The notes beneath the pieces are model-generated. The model did not search any database. It had not been told where the DNA came from and saw only the letters and a list, made by a program, of their open reading frames with translations. Positions 5,573-8,077 of a stretch of 8,077 nucleotides of DNA are shown here, piece by piece. The position numbers and the translations under genes were made by a program. The stretch is from Candidatus Hydrogenedentota bacterium (GTDB taxonomy: Bacteria; Hydrogenedentota; Hydrogenedentia; Hydrogenedentales; SLHB01): assembly GCA_016934125.1 (NCBI GenBank), contig JAFGTL010000045.1:1-8077 (forward strand), given 5' to 3'. How positions within the stretch are numbered: position 1 is the stretch's first letter; every line of letters begins with the position of its first letter.

Positions 5573-7114
5573 TCAGGCTGCGACGTGGCGTCCCGTTCGC
5601 CATTTGCGCGACAAGTGCCACGCGAACCGCCGGTAGAACGCGTATGCGACGGCACACACGATTAGCATCGCAATCGGCGTCGCGCCAACGCCCACGACGC
5701 TCAAGGGATCGGGCGATTCGAGCATGGTATCCACCAGAAACACGCCCAGGCAGGACACGGGAAGCATGCACGCAACGAAGGAGACGAAGATCAGCGTGAA
5801 CACACCCACAAGAGCCTGGGCCACAGGCCGCATGCGGAGCGTGGACGCCCAGCATCCGGCGCTGACGTAGGCCAGAAGGGACGCCAACGGAGACAGCAGG
5901 AAACTGACGCACAGGTAGCGCGCCAGCCAGGGCGAAGAGGGCACACCTGATGCTGCAAGGCCCATGATGCCCTCATGCAGTATGTTCAGGCCACCGCCCA
6001 GGGCAACCGCGGGGAAGAAGAGAAGGGCGCGGCGCGTGAAAACGGCATAGATGGCGCGGGCCAGTTCGCGATCCCCGGCCGGTGTGACGAGCAGGCAAGC
6101 GAACGAGCCTTCATCGCGCGCTGCCGTGAGGGACGAGGTGACGTCATACACGACGAGCAGCATGACGAACAGCGTCCCGACGCAGGGGAACACGGCGAGC
6201 GGAATCAGGGCGAGGGCCACGAGCCATTGCAGCGGCCACGGCCAGGAATGGACGGCCAAGCCCGGCGCGCTGGCGGCGACGAGGCGCGCCGCAGGCTTCA
6301 TGGCAAAACGCGGCTTCGAGAGCACGCCCGTACGCGTTGGACTGCGGCGGCGCACGGGCGCCTTCTCATGGGCCTGCCGCGGCAGGAGGCGCACCGTGAG
6401 AAACGACGCGACAGCGGCGATGGCAAGTGCGATGGCCACGCTTGGAAGCCAGTAGAACACGTCGGCCGTGGATCTCTCGACAGCCAAGGCCGCGGCCAGA
6501 ATGTTGGTTCGGCACCTAGGGAAGGGCCACGAGCCCCAGTCGATGACGAGTGTAACCAGGAACCAGAGGCCCTCGAAAACGACGAGGCGAAACAGGGCCT
6601 CGATAGGGTGCTCGGAAAGCGTTGAGCACAGCAAACCCACTGCGCAGACAGCGAGAGCGGCGAAAGAGAGGATGAGCAGTTGCATCGCCATGCCGGGCAC
6701 GGAGATGCCGCCGAGCAAGGAGGCGATAGCCAGAACGGGCAACGCGCTGAAGGCGAGTAGTTCGACGTAGAGGAAGGCGGTGAGGAACTTGGCCAGGAAG
6801 ATGTCGAGGCCGCGGATGTCGGCCGTGAGGAGGAGGCCGAGGGTGCGATCGCGCTTTTCCTGGGCGATGAGCCCGGCCGAGAAGAGCGGCCCGACGGCAA
6901 ACACGGCGAAGAACTCGAGTGCCTGGGCGACGCCCGCCGTGAACGGCCCGACCATCGCCAGAAGAAGCTGATCGTCCCGTCCGAATAGCACGAACACGCT
7001 CCACACCCACAGAAGGCCCAGCCAGGTGAGGCCGACAACGATGCCGCGCAGGGCATAGGTGGAACCACGCCGGCCCGCGCGAGTCAGCTCGAGCTCGGCA
7101 AGCGGCAGATTCAT
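5573..7114 (-). CDS. ABC-2 type transporter permease, tandem copy B (513 aa, two-half architecture)
   Basis: A paralogue of copy A with exactly the same length. The first coupling motif is QEKRDRTLGLLLTADIRGL (85-103), the linker reads RRRSPTRTGVLSKPRFAMKP (255-274), and the second motif is ARDEGSFACLLVTPAGDREL (332-351), where copies A and C have FDALL. The C-terminal tail FYRRFAWHLSRKWRTG is identical to copy A. The largest differences lie in residues about 184-222, 374-397 and 445-480, each placed between helices where an outward-facing loop is expected. The start at 7114 is supported by AGGGGG (7122-7127) 7 bases upstream and by the conserved N-terminus MNLPLAELELTRAGRRGS. The stop lies 107 bases upstream of the start of copy A, and that gap carries a promoter-like element. 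Cargo is unknown. It could pair with copy A or C in a heteromeric channel or act with the same ATPase on its own; neither can be decided from the sequence. Confidence 0.85.
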   Translation of the reverse strand: MNLPLAELELTRAGRRGSTYALRGIVVGLTWLGLLWVWSVFVLFGRDDQLLLAMVGPFTAGVAQALEFFAVFAVGPLFSAGLIAQEKRDRTLGLLLTADIRGLDIFLAKFLTAFLYVELLAFSALPVLAIASLLGGISVPGMAMQLLILSFAALAVCAVGLLCSTLSEHPIEALFRLVVFEGLWFLVTLVIDWGSWPFPRCRTNILAAALAVERSTADVFYWLPSVAIALAIAAVASFLTVRLLPRQAHEKAPVRRRSPTRTGVLSKPRFAMKPAARLVAASAPGLAVHSWPWPLQWLVALALIPLAVFPCVGTLFVMLLVVYDVTSSLTAARDEGSFACLLVTPAGDRELARAIYAVFTRRALLFFPAVALGGGLNILHEGIMGLAASGVPSSPWLARYLCVSFLLSPLASLLAYVSAGCWASTLRMRPVAQALVGVFTLIFVSFVACMLPVSCLGVFLVDTMLESPDPLSVVGVGATPIAMLIVCAVAYAFYRRFAWHLSRKWRTGRHVAA

Positions 7115-7121
7115 CTCACAG

Positions 7122-7127
7122 CCCCCT
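7122..7127 (-). promoter_or_regulatory. Ribosome binding site of permease copy B
   Basis: AGGGGG on the - strand, 7 bases before the ATG at 7114, identical in sequence and spacing to the site of copy A. Confidence 0.6.
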
Positions 7128-7150
7128 TTGATCCCGTGTCCCCGGGCCGC

Positions 7151-7179
7151 ATAATAGCGCAATCCGGCGGTGCAGTCAT
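7151..7179 (-). promoter_or_regulatory. Predicted sigma70-type promoter of permease copy B
   Basis: A -35-like ATGACT (7174-7179) and a -10-like TATTAT (7151-7156) are separated by 17 bases on the - strand. The 65 bases from this element to the ATG differ at only three positions from the matching stretch upstream of copy A, while the DNA further upstream (toward the stop of copy C) has diverged with small insertions or deletions. This suggests each permease copy carries its own promoter. Confidence 0.4.
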
Positions 7180-7216
7180 CCACGGCAGGGGCGTGGGCCG
7201 GGCCAGCGTGTCGCCT

Positions 7217-8077
7217 TCAGCCTGCGACGTGGCGTCCCGTTCGCCATTTGCGGGACAAGTGCCACGCGAACCGCCGGTAGAACCGGTAGGCGATGGCGAA
7301 GGTCAGAAGCGCAACCGAAGCCGCCATTCCCGTATTGGCTACGCCGGACATGCCGGATGGCCGAACCAGAAGAACGGCCACGATCACCGTGAGAAGAGAG
7401 ATGAGATATGAGATGAGCAGCATCCAGAACGTGCCCACGGCGGCCTGAACCGCGGGCCGCATGCGGAACGTCGATGCCCAGCATCCGACGGCCACGTAAG
7501 CCAGCAGGGACGCTAAGGGAGTCAGGAGAAAGACTGACAGCATGTACGTCATCGCCAGCCACAGCGAAGAAGAGTAGGTGTTCCCAAACAGGGGCGAGCG
7601 CATGAGTCCGCCGTGCAGGACGAACAAGAGGCCGCCCGCGGCAAGGGCGGGGAAGAAGAGAAAGGCGCGGCGCATGAAAGCGCCATAGATAGCGCGGGCC
7701 AGTTCGCGATCGCCGGCCGGCGTGATGAGCAGGGCGTCGAACGAGCCTTCGTCCCGGGCTGCCGCGATGGATGAGGTGACGTCGTAGATGATGAGGAGCA
7801 TGAGGAGCAGGTTGCCGATGCAGGGCAGTACGGCCAGCGGGATGAGCGCGAGGGCGACGAGCCACTGAAGCGGCCGCGGCCAGGAATAGACGGCCAGGCC
7901 GGGCGCGCTCGCGGCGACGAGGCGTGTGGCGGGCTTCATGGCGAACCGCGGCTTCGAGAGCACGCCGGTGCGCGTTGGCCTGCGGCGGCGCACGGCCGCC
8001 TTCTGATAAGCCTGGCGCGGCAGGAGGCGCACGGTGAGGAATGACGCGATAGCGGCGATGGCAAGCGCGATGGCCAC
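7217..8077 (-). CDS. ABC-2 type transporter permease, tandem copy C (partial, C-terminal 286 aa)
   Basis: The frame is open to the window edge, so the N-terminal half lies beyond base 8077; the GTG at the edge aligns with Val226 of copy A and is not a start. The visible part runs from the last helix of the first half (VAIALAIAAIASFLTVRLLP) through the basic linker RRRRPTRTGVLSKPRFAMKP to the complete second half. That half includes ARDEGSFDALLITPAGDREL, several membrane helices and the tail FYRRFAWHLSRKWRTG followed by RHVAG. It is two residues shorter than copy A over the matching stretch, owing to differences in the variable loops. Its linker and second coupling motif are closer to copy A (QAYQKA, SWPRPLQW, FDALL), but its last residues are closer to copy B (RHVA). 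Its stop lies 102 bases before the start of copy B. Confidence 0.85.
   Translation of the reverse strand: MAIALAIAAIASFLTVRLLPRQAYQKAAVRRRRPTRTGVLSKPRFAMKPATRLVAASAPGLAVYSWPRPLQWLVALALIPLAVLPCIGNLLLMLLIIYDVTSSIAAARDEGSFDALLITPAGDRELARAIYGAFMRRAFLFFPALAAGGLLFVLHGGLMRSPLFGNTYSSSLWLAMTYMLSVFLLTPLASLLAYVAVGCWASTFRMRPAVQAAVGTFWMLLISYLISLLTVIVAVLLVRPSGMSGVANTGMAASVALLTFAIAYRFYRRFAWHLSRKWRTGRHVAG

Larger units (their letters stand above)
3942..8077 (-). repeat. Tandem direct-repeat array of permease genes, period about 1.65 kb
   Basis: Three consecutive units share nucleotide-level similarity. Unit A starts at 3942, unit B at 5591 (offset 1649) and unit C at 7235 (offset 1644 from B); unit C runs out of the window. 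Each complete unit contains a permease gene plus the leader upstream of it, so the repeat is a promoter-plus-gene module. The left edge of similarity is sharp: copy A loses resemblance to copies B and C just after the codons for RKWRTG. An exact 50-base match links 3955-4004 and 5604-5653, covering the conserved C-terminal tail. Another strongly conserved block spans the N-terminal coding region and leader (about 5341-5530 with 6990-7179). Whether more units follow beyond base 8077 is not visible. Confidence 0.85.

Noticed and set aside
5466..5912. An upstream extension of the copy A frame through the leader and into the end of copy B (149 extra residues).
   Set aside because: It reads copy B out of frame, and the same start MNLPLAELEL with an identical ribosome site is found in copy B, whose own extension is only 23 codons.
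5975..6625. A 216-codon + strand frame antisense to copy B.
   Set aside because: Highly charged, low-complexity shadow of a strongly hydrophobic gene; no motifs and no ribosome site noted.
1..8077. CRISPR arrays, tRNA or rRNA genes, insertion sequences, attachment sites.
   Set aside because: No short regularly spaced repeats, cloverleaf-like segments, transposase motifs or terminal inverted repeats were seen; the only large repeats are the permease units.

Overview
The window is GC-rich bacterial DNA with well-formed Shine-Dalgarno sites. It holds one truncated gene on the + strand and a compact run of six genes on the - strand; almost no DNA is non-coding. The gene content (secreted Asp-box propeller protein, PL22-like propeller, C45 acyltransferase, large two-part ABC-2 permeases) would fit an environmental PVC-group or Hydrogenedentota-like bacterium. 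That is a guess from flavour: the window has no marker gene or rRNA to fix the taxon.

Layout. Bases 2-355 (+) are the C-terminal end of a GT4-type glycosyltransferase. It converges, across 48 bases without a convincing terminator, on the end of the - strand block. Read in its direction of transcription (high to low coordinates), that block contains three tandem paralogous ABC-2 type permease genes: copy C (7217-8077, N-terminus outside the window), copy B (5573-7114) and copy A (3924-5465). After them come a PL22/oligogalacturonate-lyase-like propeller protein (2636-3877), a C45-family acyl-CoA:6-aminopenicillanate acyltransferase-like protein (1578-2621) and a signal-peptide-bearing sialidase-like BNR protein (404-1501).

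The most distinctive part is the permease array. Copies A and B are both exactly 513 residues, each looks like two permease halves joined in one chain, and they repeat with a period of about 1649 bases. Each visible start is preceded by the same leader, with a sigma70-like promoter (17-base spacer) and an AGGGGG ribosome site 7 bases before the ATG. Differences between copies concentrate in three segments that by topology should face outward, while the cytoplasmic motifs, linker and basic C-terminal tail are nearly constant. No ATPase gene is visible; it would be expected upstream, beyond base 8077.

The three enzymes downstream are closely spaced (gaps of 46, 14 and 76 bases) and may be co-transcribed with permease copy A. 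A working idea, which is inference only, is an exporter array linked to a small glycan- or amide-modifying module, with one secreted and two probably cytoplasmic enzymes. The substrate cannot be read from the sequence.
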